This document shows positions 16,457 through 26,300 of a stretch of 64,000 nucleotides of DNA, in pieces. This DNA is from Vibrio hannami (GTDB lineage: Bacteria > Pseudomonadota > Gammaproteobacteria > Enterobacterales > Vibrionaceae): NCBI RefSeq assembly GCF_029589055.1, contig NZ_JARQZP010000007.1, positions 1,612,001 to 1,676,000 of the forward strand, read 5' to 3'. The translations under genes and the position numbers were made by a program. The notes below the pieces were generated by a model. That model was given only the letters and a program-made list of their open reading frames with translations. It ran no database searches and was not told the DNA's origin. Positions within the stretch are counted from its first letter, which is position 1; every line of letters starts with the position of its first letter.

Positions 16457-17473
16457 TTATGTTCTGATCTCGAAAGTTTTATGAGTTGCCATGACTGACC
16501 AAGCGATTCTGGCTAGCTTATTCGCCAAAGCAACCAAAGCTACATTGAAAGGCTTCCGACGCTTCAAGTCTAGTAACCATGTACCAAAATATTTCTCCGC
16601 AGTTGCATCTCGCCACAGCACTGATCTAGCTGCGTGAACAAACAGTTCGCGAAGCTCTTTGTTACCCCGCTTCGATATACCAAGAAGCCTCGATTTTCCA
16701 CCTGTTGAGTATTGGAATGGAACCAATCCTATCCAAGCAGCAAAGTTACGACCGTTAGAAAAATCTTTTGGATTGGATACTGCTGACAGACAACAGGCAG
16801 CAGTCATTGGCCCGATACCAGGAATAGATTGCAGCAAAGTAAACAGCTCATTGTCATCATTAAGCGTTTCAATCTTCTTATCTTGTTCTTTAATCTTCTC
16901 ATTGAGGAGATTGTAATGATCTAATTGTTCTCGTAACTCAAAAACAAGTAGTGGAGGAACTGATTGCCCAGTGTCAGCAAGCCACTGAAAAAGCCGTTTC
17001 ATATTTGCATGACCACGAGGGAAACTAAAGCCAAACTCGACAAGAATTGAAGAAATTCGGTTCATCACAGCCGTCCTTTCCCTAATGTAGCCAGTTCGAA
17101 TTCGACGAATCACACTTCCTAATTGCGCTTGCTCAGATTTAGGCGTTACAAACCTCATTTTAGGTCTTGTCGCAGCTTCGGCTATAGCGTCAGCGTCAAT
17201 GAAGTCATTCTTGTGGCTTTTAACATACGGCTTAACGTATTGAGGTGGAATGAGCTTAACCTCATGGCCAAATTCCTGGCAGCGTCTAGCTAGCCAGTTT
17301 GCACCACAACAAGCTTCCATTGCTATGGTTACAGGTTCATGTACAGAGATAAATTGAATTAGTTTTGCCCTAGAAAATTTATGTCGATATAGCTCTTGAC
17401 CAGAATGGTCGTGACCTACCAAGTGAAAGGTAGATTTACCAAGATCGATACCGATTGTTTTGATAGCTGACAT
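16457..17473 (-). CDS. IS110-family transposase (DEDD recombinase) of IS-B
   Basis: A 338-residue transposase with the same layout as the IS-A enzyme but clearly diverged: KTIGIDLGKSTFHLV (Asp), IAMEACCGANWLARR (Glu) and KNDFIDADAIAEAA (Asp-Asp), then the Tnp_20 region IPGIGPMTAACCLSA, FAAWIGLVPFQYSTGGK and GISKRGNKELRELFVHAARS. The frame is intact. It reads toward the inserted IS-A. The two transposases belong to the same family, but the different subterminal repeats show they are different elements. Confidence 0.93.
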   Translation of the reverse strand: MSAIKTIGIDLGKSTFHLVGHDHSGQELYRHKFSRAKLIQFISVHEPVTIAMEACCGANWLARRCQEFGHEVKLIPPQYVKPYVKSHKNDFIDADAIAEAATRPKMRFVTPKSEQAQLGSVIRRIRTGYIRERTAVMNRISSILVEFGFSFPRGHANMKRLFQWLADTGQSVPPLLVFELREQLDHYNLLNEKIKEQDKKIETLNDDNELFTLLQSIPGIGPMTAACCLSAVSNPKDFSNGRNFAAWIGLVPFQYSTGGKSRLLGISKRGNKELRELFVHAARSVLWRDATAEKYFGTWLLDLKRRKPFNVALVALANKLARIAWSVMATHKTFEIRT

Positions 17474-17522
17474 GATGGCACCTCCCGAAGTTCAGCGACT
17501 ATGCTGAGTGTAGTTTAGGTGT

Positions 17523-17534
17523 GGGGCGTACCAT
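17523..17534. repeat. Right subterminal inverted repeat of IS-B
   Basis: GGGGCGTACCAT; a perfect inverted match to 14847-14858. Confidence 0.75.
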
Positions 17535-17727
17535 CTAATTAACGTGCGCGCCCCGATTTTGACCTGGCATTAGGAAATGTAGGGCAAATTCTGACAGGAT
17601 TTATCGGTTCAAAACCTCGCTGAAACGTAATGGGGCAATTCCGTGTCAGTGAATCTGCCCATTTAGTTATTTGCGGATTGCTCTGAGTAAAGCAAAGCCA
17701 TGCCTTAATCGTCGGTTATCCAGCGCA

Positions 17728-18105
17728 TCAGTAAGGTAGGTCATCTGCTGCAATACCAACATAGTCTGGCTCTAAGTATGTCTGGAACTGAACCGCACTA
17801 ATTGAACTGTGCCCTAACATCACTGCTTTGCAAACCCTATGCATACCATCCATCACTCGCCCTTCATGACACAAAATAATGGGATACGACAAGTCTGCAT
17901 TTTGGATTAGCGATGCATGCTCTAAAACATTTTTGCACGTTGGGCGTGCACCACCCAAGTCGTACCAAAACTCTTCCTCGAGTTCTTTGATATCGGATAG
18001 CTGTATTTCTACGGTAGGTAACTCACGAGAAAGCTCAATTAGCCGAAATATGTCCCAAGCAAGTAAGCCCTTTGCCGAGTCTCTAAAGTGATATTGTTGT
18101 CTCAT
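17728..18105 (-). CDS. Small ParB/sulfiredoxin-like domain protein
   Basis: A 125-residue protein from the ATG at 18105, which follows GGAGG closely; a longer start at 18147 would add 14 residues. The core YPIILCHEGRVMDGMHRVCKAVMLGHSSISAVQF resembles the ParB/Srx fold, in which a G-R-x-x-D-G-x-H-R pattern forms the nucleotide-binding pocket. It lacks the helix-turn-helix of chromosome-partitioning ParB, so a partition role is unlikely. Similar short proteins are annotated as ParB-like in many gamma-proteobacteria without known function. It stands alone between an IS nest and the 4.5S RNA gene. Confidence 0.65.
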   Translation of the reverse strand: MRQQYHFRDSAKGLLAWDIFRLIELSRELPTVEIQLSDIKELEEEFWYDLGGARPTCKNVLEHASLIQNADLSYPIILCHEGRVMDGMHRVCKAVMLGHSSISAVQFQTYLEPDYVGIAADDLPY

Positions 18106-18319
18106 ATGCCTCCGTGCTCCGTAACGCTTATAGAAGAAGGAACCCATATTTGCATTCCACCTATGTTGCCATCATTCACTATGAAACTCCGAAGGTACCA
18201 CCTGATATGTGAATCGACAAAGAGGCGCGGGGTAGAACTACGACAAATTTCCGAATTCTTAGTACCACTAATTAGTACTAAACAATAAATATTTAGGATA
18301 TTGATAGGATTTAGATAGC

Positions 18320-18357
18320 AAAAAGCCGCTTCTATCAGGCGATAAAAGCGGCTTTTC
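18320..18357 (-). terminator. Intrinsic terminator of 4.5S RNA gene
   Basis: Stem AAAGCCGCTT / AAGCGGCTTT with a loop of about 14 bases and a T-run on the minus strand, directly after the 4.5S RNA. Confidence 0.85.
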
Positions 18358-18362
18358 TCATG

Positions 18363-18470
18363 GGTGGAAGCCCCAGCCACATCCCGGCACACAAGTCGTC
18401 CACCCTGGCTGCTTCCTTCCGGACCTGACCAATTAAACGGAGTATTGTTGCGGGAGGACCAGAGCCTCCA
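18363..18470 (-). ncRNA. ffs: 4.5S RNA of the signal recognition particle
   Basis: Reading the minus strand, the RNA contains the invariant SRP domain IV hairpin: GGTCAGGTCCGGAAGGAAGC with the GGAA tetraloop, followed by AGCCAGGGTGGACGAC and GTGTGCCGGGATG. The ends pair (GGAGGC with GCTTCC). Its length of about 108 bases matches the bacterial 114-nt 4.5S RNA. It binds Ffh to target membrane proteins. The neighbours atl, ybaY and tesB are in the same arrangement in E. coli. Confidence 0.96.
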
Positions 18471-18592
18471 TAGATTCTTTTTCAATGGCCTACGACCAAA
18501 GAGTGCGGGGATTATCTGTCATCCCCTTCGCCAATGCAAGCTATTCAGCTCTCGATTTTCTATATTGAAGTTCAAACGCTTAATATTTGTCC

Positions 18593-19324
18593 TTATTCCA
18601 GAGTTTCCATACTCAAAAAGTAATCAGTAGCCCATGCTGCGCCTAGCATGAAGATCCAGGCCACCAGCACCTGATCCGGTATTTCAACTTCAGGATTAAG
18701 AATTAACGCCGCGAAGCCAACGGTAGGAAGCGCCCAATATATAAGCTTGCTCCAGTCCAGTTCTCCGATTTTCTTAAGAGACTCAGACACCGAAATAATT
18801 CCGGTAACGGATAGAGCTACCATTGCCGCAAACTGCAACCCGGCTATCCACATCGGTATAATAAACAGTAACGCGCCCCAACTGTGTGCGGGCGAAGACC
18901 TCCAGTTCATTGCAACATACCAGATTAATGTAACCGAAAGCAGTTGGACGACTGTAGCCCCTGCACTACCAGTAACTTTGCCATCTACTTGCGCCAGGAT
19001 TATCCCCGTATACATTGCCATCACGCATATACCGAGCAGTATTTTGACAACTTTAGTGCTCTTAGAGTCAAACGCCACCATCAAAATAGGGAAAAGGATC
19101 CAGGTACTAATGGAGAGCGCCAGTTCCTGAAGCGGGAGTGCCAAACCATAAGCACTCATAGCCACAATAAGAAGAATTCCATATACGCCACTCTGCGGAT
19201 ACAACCATAACGCAGGAATAAGAAGTGCGATAAGCGGAAGGTCACCCTGAACAGAACTCAGGGAATAGATGCCTACAACTGTTAAAAGTACAGTCGTTAA
19301 AAATCGGATAACAGACATTACCAT
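18593..19324 (-). CDS. Conserved hypothetical membrane protein
   Basis: A 243-residue polytopic membrane protein with about eight hydrophobic helices spread over the whole length and almost no soluble domain. The start at 19324 follows GGAGG by six bases. I do not recognise a transporter or enzyme motif. It is a single-gene unit between the 4.5S RNA and atl genes. No function is proposed. Confidence 0.75.
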   Translation of the reverse strand: MVMSVIRFLTTVLLTVVGIYSLSSVQGDLPLIALLIPALWLYPQSGVYGILLIVAMSAYGLALPLQELALSISTWILFPILMVAFDSKSTKVVKILLGICVMAMYTGIILAQVDGKVTGSAGATVVQLLSVTLIWYVAMNWRSSPAHSWGALLFIIPMWIAGLQFAAMVALSVTGIISVSESLKKIGELDWSKLIYWALPTVGFAALILNPEVEIPDQVLVAWIFMLGAAWATDYFLSMETLE

Positions 19325-19520
19325 TAAATACCTCCACTGTACTTAATTGTCAGAAATACCTATTTTTATAATAAGCAACTTTTTGGAACAAAGATTGGAT
19401 TTATCTCACTAGTTGTTAAAAAAGAGTGAATTTTAAATTAACTCTGCTCACAACCCGCCATTGCTTTCGTTACCATTGCCTATGTATTATTCATGCAACT
19501 ACGAACAACTTTATGGTGTT

Positions 19521-19823
19521 ATGGAAAACTTTCTGCCTCAGATTTACGCTGTTATCTACCAGATTCCTCATGGCAAAGTCACAACCTATGGTGAGATAGC
19601 AAGGCTAGCCGGATACCCAGGTTATGCCAGGCACGTAGGAAAAGCTCTGGGAAACCTTCCCGAAGGTTCTAAACTACCCTGGCATAGAGTCATTAACAGT
19701 AAGGGGGAGATATCTCTAAAAGGCGATGATTTCCTTCGCCAAAAATCTCTACTGGAATCTGAAGGCATAGGCGTTAACGCTAATGGAAAGATAAGCTTGA
19801 GATTGTATCGCTGGAACGGATAA
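19521..19823 (+). CDS. atl: Alkyltransferase-like DNA-damage binding protein
   Basis: A 100-residue protein of the O6-alkylguanine transferase fold: IPHGKVTTYGEIARLAGYPGYARHVGKALG contains the DNA-binding helix, and LPWHRVINSKGEIS is the active-site loop. The acceptor Cys of the PCHR motif is replaced by Trp (PWHR), which defines the ATL/YbaZ group. These proteins bind O6-alkylguanine and hand it to nucleotide excision repair without transferring the alkyl group. The ATG at 19521 fits the family length. Gene order ffs-atl-ybaY-tesB is as in E. coli. Confidence 0.93.
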   Translation: MENFLPQIYAVIYQIPHGKVTTYGEIARLAGYPGYARHVGKALGNLPEGSKLPWHRVINSKGEISLKGDDFLRQKSLLESEGIGVNANGKISLRLYRWNG

Positions 19824-19825
19824 AC

Positions 19826-19849
19826 CTCAAACTAAATGGAGTTTGGTTA
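19826..19849. terminator. Hairpin between atl and ybaY
   Basis: Stem CAAACT / AGTTTG around AAATGG lies between convergent genes. There is no strong T-run. Confidence 0.35.
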
Positions 19850-20305
19850 GCGAACACCGATTAGCATCAGAGACACTTCGGTTGTCTGTTTTTTATCTGT
19901 TATCACAAGATTCTCTGTATCTGTCGTAAACCGTAACTTACCGTCTATTTTTATCGATGCTCGTATGTTGTAGTGATGACCTTTCTCAATTTCATTTGCA
20001 TCGTAGCTAAGCTCAAAATCAAAGGGAACCTGTTCCCCTTCAGTTGTGAAGGTTTGCTTTGCCAGCACTTTAGCCGGAGCATCCATCAACGAAACATCTT
20101 CTAAAGTAATTATCACCACGGCGGTGTCCGGGAGTGCAATACGCTCCCGATAAGCAATCATCCCTTTTACTGCTTTCATCATCGGTTCTTTGTGTTCGAC
20201 CACCGGTTCTACTGGTGTTACAGGCTGTTCCTGTTTTGTCGATTCACAGCCAACCAAAGCCATCGCAAGCAGTACCGAAGCAAACCAAATAAGTGTTTTT
20301 TTCAT
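19847..20305 (-). CDS. ybaY: YbaY-family lipoprotein
   Basis: A 152-residue lipoprotein: the signal peptide ends in the lipobox LVGC (Cys20), followed by a Pro/Glu-rich linker and a YbaY beta-sandwich domain (about residues 46-150; GMIAYRERIALPDTAVVIITLEDVS, then DANEIEKGHHYNIRASI). The domain occurs in lipoproteins of unknown function and resembles secretion pilotins in fold. Gene order with atl and tesB is conserved with E. coli. Confidence 0.88.
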   Translation of the reverse strand: MKKTLIWFASVLLAMALVGCESTKQEQPVTPVEPVVEHKEPMMKAVKGMIAYRERIALPDTAVVIITLEDVSLMDAPAKVLAKQTFTTEGEQVPFDFELSYDANEIEKGHHYNIRASIKIDGKLRFTTDTENLVITDKKQTTEVSLMLIGVR

Positions 20306-20424
20306 CCCTATTCCCTTTGTACTATCATTTGAATTTGTTCAATGAACACAATCAATAAGAAACAGTATATTGCAATTAAGTCACATTAAGAGTATTTATT
20401 TGCTTCCAAATTAACGGAGGTCTG

Positions 20425-21285
20425 ATGAGCCGAGCACTTAACGAGTTACTAGATCTGCTAAAACTAGAACAACTAGAAAAAGGACTATTCAGAGGGCAAA
20501 GTGAACACCTAGGATTGCCTCAGGTATATGGCGGCCAGGTATTGGGACAAGCCCTTTCCGCTGCTCGTTATACGGTCGACAATGAAAGAACGGTACACTC
20601 TTTCCATAGCTACTTCCTGTATCCGGGTGACCCAGAAAAACCGATTGTCTATGATGTTGAGAATCTTCGCGACGGGCGTAGTTTAAGCACTCGAAGAGTA
20701 AAAGCGATTCAGAACGGCAGACCTATCTTCTACCTTACTGCGTCTTATCACGGCTCAACTCCAGGATTTGAGCACCAAAATGCCATGCCAGAAATCCCAG
20801 GTCCTGAAAACTACGCCTCAGAGTCTGAGCTTGCAGGCCAGATAGCCGATTTCCTGCCAGACAAAATTAAAGAGATTTTCTGTGGTGAAAAGCCTATTGA
20901 AGTGCGTCCGGTTAATGTCGTAAATCCGCTCAAGCCCGTTAAAGCTGAACCAAAACAGTACCTTTGGATAAAAGCGAACGGACAAGTGCCTGATAATCAG
21001 CTTATCCACCAATATCTTATGGCCTACGCCTCTGACTGGGGTTTTCTGGTGACCGCGCTTCACCCGCATAAAGTGACACTGATGACACCAAAATTCCAGG
21101 TGGCGACCATCGACCACTCAATGTGGTTCCACCGTCCTTTTAAGATGGACGAATGGTTACTCTATGTTATAGAAAGCCCTACTGCCAGTAACGGACGTGG
21201 TTTGGTTCGTGGTGAAATTTTCGACAAAGAAGGCCATCTTGTTGCTTCTGCAATACAAGAAGGTGTTATGAGATTCACTGATTAG
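20425..21285 (+). CDS. tesB: Acyl-CoA thioesterase II
   Basis: A 286-residue double hot-dog thioesterase that hydrolyses medium- and long-chain acyl-CoA. The length equals E. coli TesB. Signature segments are LPQVYGGQVLGQALSAA, VHSFHSYFLYPGDP, GRSLSTRRVKAIQNG, ATIDHSMWFHRPF (with the conserved Asp) and SNGRGLVRGEIFD. An ACGGAGG ribosome site precedes the ATG. It is a single-gene unit. Confidence 0.96.
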   Translation: MSRALNELLDLLKLEQLEKGLFRGQSEHLGLPQVYGGQVLGQALSAARYTVDNERTVHSFHSYFLYPGDPEKPIVYDVENLRDGRSLSTRRVKAIQNGRPIFYLTASYHGSTPGFEHQNAMPEIPGPENYASESELAGQIADFLPDKIKEIFCGEKPIEVRPVNVVNPLKPVKAEPKQYLWIKANGQVPDNQLIHQYLMAYASDWGFLVTALHPHKVTLMTPKFQVATIDHSMWFHRPFKMDEWLLYVIESPTASNGRGLVRGEIFDKEGHLVASAIQEGVMRFTD

Positions 21286-21395
21286 AAAATTTTTCTCCAA
21301 GAGCAATAAATCAGAGCAAAAATAGCGAAAAAATCCTCTCAGATTCGACATATATTTACATCATAAGATGAAATGCAAGAATTTGAGAGGTTTCG

Positions 21396-22703
21396 ATGAA
21401 TAAGCAATTGTGGAAAGGGTTTGTTGAGGTAGTAAAGAGAGAGGTTGTGCCTGCACTAGGGTGTACTGAACCTGTATCTGTTGCTTTGGCTGCTTCAATT
21501 GCCGTCGAAAAGCTTGGCGGCTTGTCCAAAGAGGACTTATCCGACGTTACTATCTCTGCGTCTATTTCTCCTAACCTGATGAAAAATGGCATGGGTGTCG
21601 GCGTTCCTGGCACAGGTATGGTTGGTATGCCAATCGCAGCCTCTGTTGGCGCTATTGCAGGTGATGCCCATGCTGGATTAGAAGTTCTGAAAAACATCAC
21701 CGATGCCGATGTTGTCGAAGCGAAGTCTATTATTGACAGCGGCCGTGTTTCTGTTGATGTCGCTGAAGTAAGCAACATACTTTATGCAAAAGTGACAGTG
21801 AAAAAAGGCACTTCGTTCGTCACCGTTACCATTGCAGATAGCCATACTAAAGTTGTCTCTATCGAAGAGAACGGCATAACCACCTTCTCCGAAACCTGTC
21901 ACTACGTTGCCCCAGTTCACGATAATCCTTTTGAAAATGCTGATGCCCAGGACGTGTACGATTTTGCATTGAATGCTCCTATTGAGGATATCAGCTTTAT
22001 CGAACAAGCAGGCGATTTGAACGATGCACTTTCTGTAGAAGGCTTAGAAAAAGAGTATGGCTTAAAAATTGGTAGCACCTTCCAAAAAAACGTTGAACAG
22101 GGCTTGCTATCAGGCGGATTGTTAACGGAAGTGATCACCCGTACATCTTCTGCTTCTGATGCAAGAATGGATGGCGCAATGAAACCGGCAATGAGTAACT
22201 CAGGTTCTGGCAACCAGGGCATTGCAGCGACTATGCCAGTCGTTGTTACCGCAGATTTTCTGAAGGTAACGAAAGAGCAAAAAATTCGTGCATTAATGCT
22301 CTCTAACCTGATGGCCATCTATATCAAAAGTCATCAAAATAAGCTTTCTGCTTTATGTGCAGCTACCACTGCTGCAATGGGTTCAGCGGCGGGTATGACA
22401 TGGTTGCTTGGCGGAGACTTCAAACAGGTAAGCAACGCTATCTGTAGCATGATCGGCGATATTTCCGGCATTATTTGTGACGGTGCGAAAACAGCATGTG
22501 CAATGAAAGTATCGTCTTCTGCGGGCGCTGCGGTAAAAGCGAGCTTAATGGCTAGAAATGGCGTGTATGTGACGGGCAGTGAAGGCATCGTAAGTGACGA
22601 TGTAGACACTTCTATTCGCAACCTATGTGCACTGGCTAACGGCTCAATGGCACAAACCGATGTCCAGATCCTGGATATTATGGTTAACAAACACTGCAAC
22701 TAA
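21396..22703 (+). CDS. cyuA: L-cysteine desulfidase (CyuA/YhaM family)
   Basis: A 435-residue protein of the CyuA family (UPF0597), which converts cysteine to pyruvate, ammonia and sulfide using an oxygen-sensitive Fe-S cluster. Conserved cysteine-bearing segments are PALGCTEPVSVAL, ALCAATTAAMGSAAG and NAICSMIGDISGIICDGAKTACAMK. Length equals E. coli YhaM (436). The usual partner transporter CyuP is not next to it. Instead a convergent Lrp-type gene follows, which matches the family of the E. coli activator of cyuPA. Confidence 0.9.
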   Translation: MNKQLWKGFVEVVKREVVPALGCTEPVSVALAASIAVEKLGGLSKEDLSDVTISASISPNLMKNGMGVGVPGTGMVGMPIAASVGAIAGDAHAGLEVLKNITDADVVEAKSIIDSGRVSVDVAEVSNILYAKVTVKKGTSFVTVTIADSHTKVVSIEENGITTFSETCHYVAPVHDNPFENADAQDVYDFALNAPIEDISFIEQAGDLNDALSVEGLEKEYGLKIGSTFQKNVEQGLLSGGLLTEVITRTSSASDARMDGAMKPAMSNSGSGNQGIAATMPVVVTADFLKVTKEQKIRALMLSNLMAIYIKSHQNKLSALCAATTAAMGSAAGMTWLLGGDFKQVSNAICSMIGDISGIICDGAKTACAMKVSSSAGAAVKASLMARNGVYVTGSEGIVSDDVDTSIRNLCALANGSMAQTDVQILDIMVNKHCN

Positions 22704-22732
22704 CTAATTGCTACATACTAACCACAAATTAA

Positions 22733-23194
22733 TCACTCTAATGGAAGAGCCGTTGTATATTTCAGCGGCTCCATCGCAAACGTCGAAGTCACATCTGAGA
22801 TGCCATCCACGCTATTGACCAACTTCTTATAAAACTCATCAAAACGTTTCATGTCAGCGACCTGAACTTTCATCATATAGTCGTATTCGCCCGCCATCCG
22901 ATAAAACTCCATGACTTCGGTAAACTGAGTAACGGTTTCGACAAATTGGCTATACCACTCGTGGGAGTGATTACTTGTTTTGATCATCACAAACGCGGTA
23001 AAAGAGAGATCAAGTAACTCTGAATTTAGCAGTGCAACCCGCTTGCGAATAACACCGCTCTCTTCGAGGCGTTTTAACCGCTTCCAGCAAGGTGTTGTGG
23101 TTAGGTTTACAGCATCCGCTAACTCATTCAATGAGATTGTACCGTCCTTTTGCAGCATGGAAAGCAGTTGTCTATCCGTTTTATCTAGCTTCAT
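22733..23194 (-). CDS. decR: Lrp/AsnC-family regulator, DecR (YbaO) type
   Basis: A 153-residue regulator with an N-terminal helix-turn-helix (TISLNELADAVNLTTTPCWKRLKRLEESG) and a C-terminal RAM ligand domain (AFVMIKTS to SDVTSTFAMEPLKYTTALPL). The start at 23194 gives MKLDKTDRQLL, the usual beginning, with AAAGAGGTAG upstream; a longer start at 23230 is not needed. In E. coli, DecR activates cysteine desulfidase genes in response to cysteine. Here it sits end-to-end with a desulfidase gene, so a linked role is likely. Confidence 0.88.
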   Translation of the reverse strand: MKLDKTDRQLLSMLQKDGTISLNELADAVNLTTTPCWKRLKRLEESGVIRKRVALLNSELLDLSFTAFVMIKTSNHSHEWYSQFVETVTQFTEVMEFYRMAGEYDYMMKVQVADMKRFDEFYKKLVNSVDGISDVTSTFAMEPLKYTTALPLE

Positions 23195-23289
23195 TGCTAC
23201 CTCTTTGGCCCTTTTGCACACTAGAAACAATTACCACATACTAACTATTTAGTAGAAAAATTTCATTCTTAAAAAGGGCAGGAATAAAA

Positions 23290-23316
23290 ATACCCCACTT
23301 CTATAAAAGTGGGGTA
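23290..23316 (-). terminator. Intrinsic terminator of the RND operon
   Basis: Stem TACCCCACTT / AAGTGGGGTA with a 6-base loop; on the minus strand it runs into ATTTTTATT after the RND pump gene. Confidence 0.8.
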
Positions 23317-23358
23317 AGTAATGTGTCGCCTATACAACTGTAATTATCGAACTAGATA

Positions 23359-26300
23359 TTAACCATGACTAGCGCGCCCTTTATTGTCGTGCGACAAGTG
23401 CTTGTCCAGTTCAGCTTCGACATGGCCCGGGGCTTGAGTTGAACCAGATATCAGACGATACATAGCCGGAATAACAAACAGAGTAACTAACGTAGCGAAT
23501 GCCATTCCAAAGAAAATTACCGTACCAACCGCTACCCGACTTTCATAACCAGCTCCAGATGAAGTGATCAGTGGGATAGAACCAGCAAGGGTAGTAAATG
23601 CTGTCATCAGTATTGGTCTTAATCTTCGTGCAGAAGCATCAATGATCGCCTTCTCAAATTCAACTCCCCGGTCACGTAACTGGTTAGCAAACTCTACGAT
23701 AAGAATACCGTTTTTGGTCACCATACCAATTAGCATGATCATGCCTATCTGGCTGTAGATATTCATCCCTTGCTGCATGATAAATAAGCCAAGGAAGCCA
23801 CCAAACACGCCCATAGGTACAGTAAACATCACAACCAGCGGGTTAATAAAGCTTTCGAACTGAGCAGCAAGAACTAAGTAAGCCACCAGCAATGCCAAAG
23901 CAAATACTACCAACACACTAGACTGGTTCTCTTTGTAGTCTTTAGACTCACCGGAATAGCTTACCGATATGTCTCCCGGTAAGTGTTCAATGGCTTTTTG
24001 ATCGAGATAGTCCAGAGCTTCTCCTAGCGTATACCCATCAACAACGTTCGCGGTTACCGTAATCGATTTTTGCTTATTGTAGTGAGATAGCCTGTTTGCT
24101 GATGCCACTTCCTCGATTTGCGTTAGCGCATCCATTGTAACCAGCTCACCATTCGCAGCCCTCAAGTAGATCTGGCTTAAGTCTGTGGCGTTGTTAAAGC
24201 TATTTTCATCACCTCGGAGATAAACGTCATACTCTTCTCCTCGCTCAACGTATGTCGTCTCGCTCTTACCGCCTAACATGATTTCCAAAGTGTCGGAAAC
24301 ATCACTGATAGGAATCCCTAGCTCAGCCGCACGTTGCTTATCCACTGTTACCAGCAACTCTGGGGTTTTCTCGGAGTAATCGATCTCTGCACCTTCCATC
24401 ATTGGGCTTTCTTCGGCATCCAGTTTTAATACCTCAGCCCAACTTCTCAACTCTTCATAGTTAGAACCACCTAAAACAAACTGGACTGGTTCACTTGAGC
24501 CCCGTCTAAAACCGGGTGTAAATGGAAAAACACGAGCGTCTGGTATACCAGTTAGCGCTTTTCTAACCACTCCTAACGCTTCCTGAGCTGTTACCGTCCT
24601 ATCGTTCCAGTCTTCCAGGATCATAATAACGAATCCGGTCTGATCACCCGCATTACCACCAAAAGCCGGACTCTGAATGCTAAAAGACTTTAGTATTCCT
24701 TGGCCCAGCAATGGAATCAGCTTCTGTTCCACCAGGTCCATATTGCCCGCCATACGGTTGTAACTTGTCGCATCGGCACCACGTACAAACGCAAACACTA
24801 CACCACGGTCTTCGGAAGGAGCCAATTGTGAAGGAACCATATTCATCACCTGATAACTGCCACCAATACAGCCAAGTATGATTAGTGGCGCGATGATACG
24901 AACTCGCATCGCTTTAGATAGCAGGAATCGATAGCCTCTTTCCAAAGCTCCAAACATTTTGTCTACAAAACGATTGAATACATTTGGCTTTACATTGGCT
25001 TTAAGAATCTTACTCCCCAGAACAGGGGTCAGAGTCAACGCCACCAAAGATGAGAAGATAACTGACATCGCCAACAGCACTGAGAACTCTGTAAACAGCA
25101 GCCCTACCATGCCTTCCATAAAGGAGATTGGCAGAAATACCATTACAAGAACAAGAGTTGTTGCAATTACTGCAAAGCCCACTTCTCGGGTACCTTTGTA
25201 GGCCGCTAACAACGGAGGTTCACCCTGCTCAATGTGGTGGTAGATATTCTCCACTACAACGATGGCATCATCTACGACCAGACCAATGGCAAGAATTAGT
25301 GCCATTAAGGTAATCAGGTTGATAGAAAAGCCAAAGAAGTAGGCAGAGATAAACGCAGATATCAAAGATACCGGTACGGTGACAGCCGGGATCAACGTTG
25401 CCCTAGCCTGACCAATAAAGATATAGAGAACGAGAACAACTAAACCGCCAGTAATAAACAGCGTGTTGTAAACCTCGCTAATTGAACGCTCGATAAATAC
25501 CGTTGAATCGTAATCGATCGCTAATCGGGTGCCTTCGGGCAAAAACTTCTGTATCTCTTCTACTTCATGGCGAACAGCTTTCGCAACGTCCAACGGGTTG
25601 GCATCTGACTGAGGAACAACGCCCATACTTACGTTAACGACACCGTCACTTTTAAAGGTAGAGCTTTCGTTTTCTGCCCCCAAATAAACATCCGCAACAT
25701 CCTTCAGATATATCGGAGAACCGTCGCTGGCACGTCTTACTACTAAATAATCGAAATCTTCAGGTTGGTTGTAGCTGCGAGCTGTTCGTACCGACATCAC
25801 GATGGCGTCATTTCGAACTTCCCCTCCCGGGCTTTCCAGGTTTTCAGCACGCAATGCAGTAGTAATATCTGAAGAGGTCACACCCCGCCCAGCCATGAGC
25901 TCGGGTTTAAGCTTCACATACATCACTTTGTTCAAGCCGCCAGTTACCGTAATGGAACTAACACCAGTAAGTAGGCTGAAGCGATCCATTAATACGCGGT
26001 CGATATAGTCAGTAAGCTGGGTTCGGTCCATCTCTGATGAACTCAAGTTAACGTATAAAGACGCTTCTCCCGAGCCGTTGTCCTTATAGACAATTGGATC
26101 GTCAGCTTCGTCTGGTAAGGAACGTTGGGCTCGGGCAACTGCGTCTCGCACATCACTGACCCCGGTGTTCAAATCGTAACCAAGCTCAAAAGTAACTTTT
26201 ATCCTCGACATGCTATTTCTGGTCGTCGAAGAAATTTCATCGATGCCACTGATCCCTGAAAGCCTTTCTTCGATAGCAGAAGTTATCTGGCTTTCTATAA

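Larger units (their letters stand above)
14840..17541 (-). mobile_element. IS110-family (IS1111-type) element IS-B, interrupted by IS-A
   Basis: The outer ends are marked by a 12-bp subterminal inverted repeat, ATGGTACGCCCC at 14847-14858 and its complement at 17523-17534. Subterminal rather than terminal repeats are the mark of the IS1111 group of the IS110 family. The transposase reads leftward (16457-17473). Removing the inserted element (about 14904-16284) leaves about 1.3 kb, the usual size of the family. The exact ends are estimated. The 3' noncoding part, where IS1111-type elements carry their guide (bridge) RNA, is split by IS-A, so IS-B is probably immobile in cis. Confidence 0.75.

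Noticed and set aside
18364..18630. Open frame across the 4.5S RNA
   Set aside because: The sequence is explained by the SRP RNA on the minus strand and the frame has no protein features.
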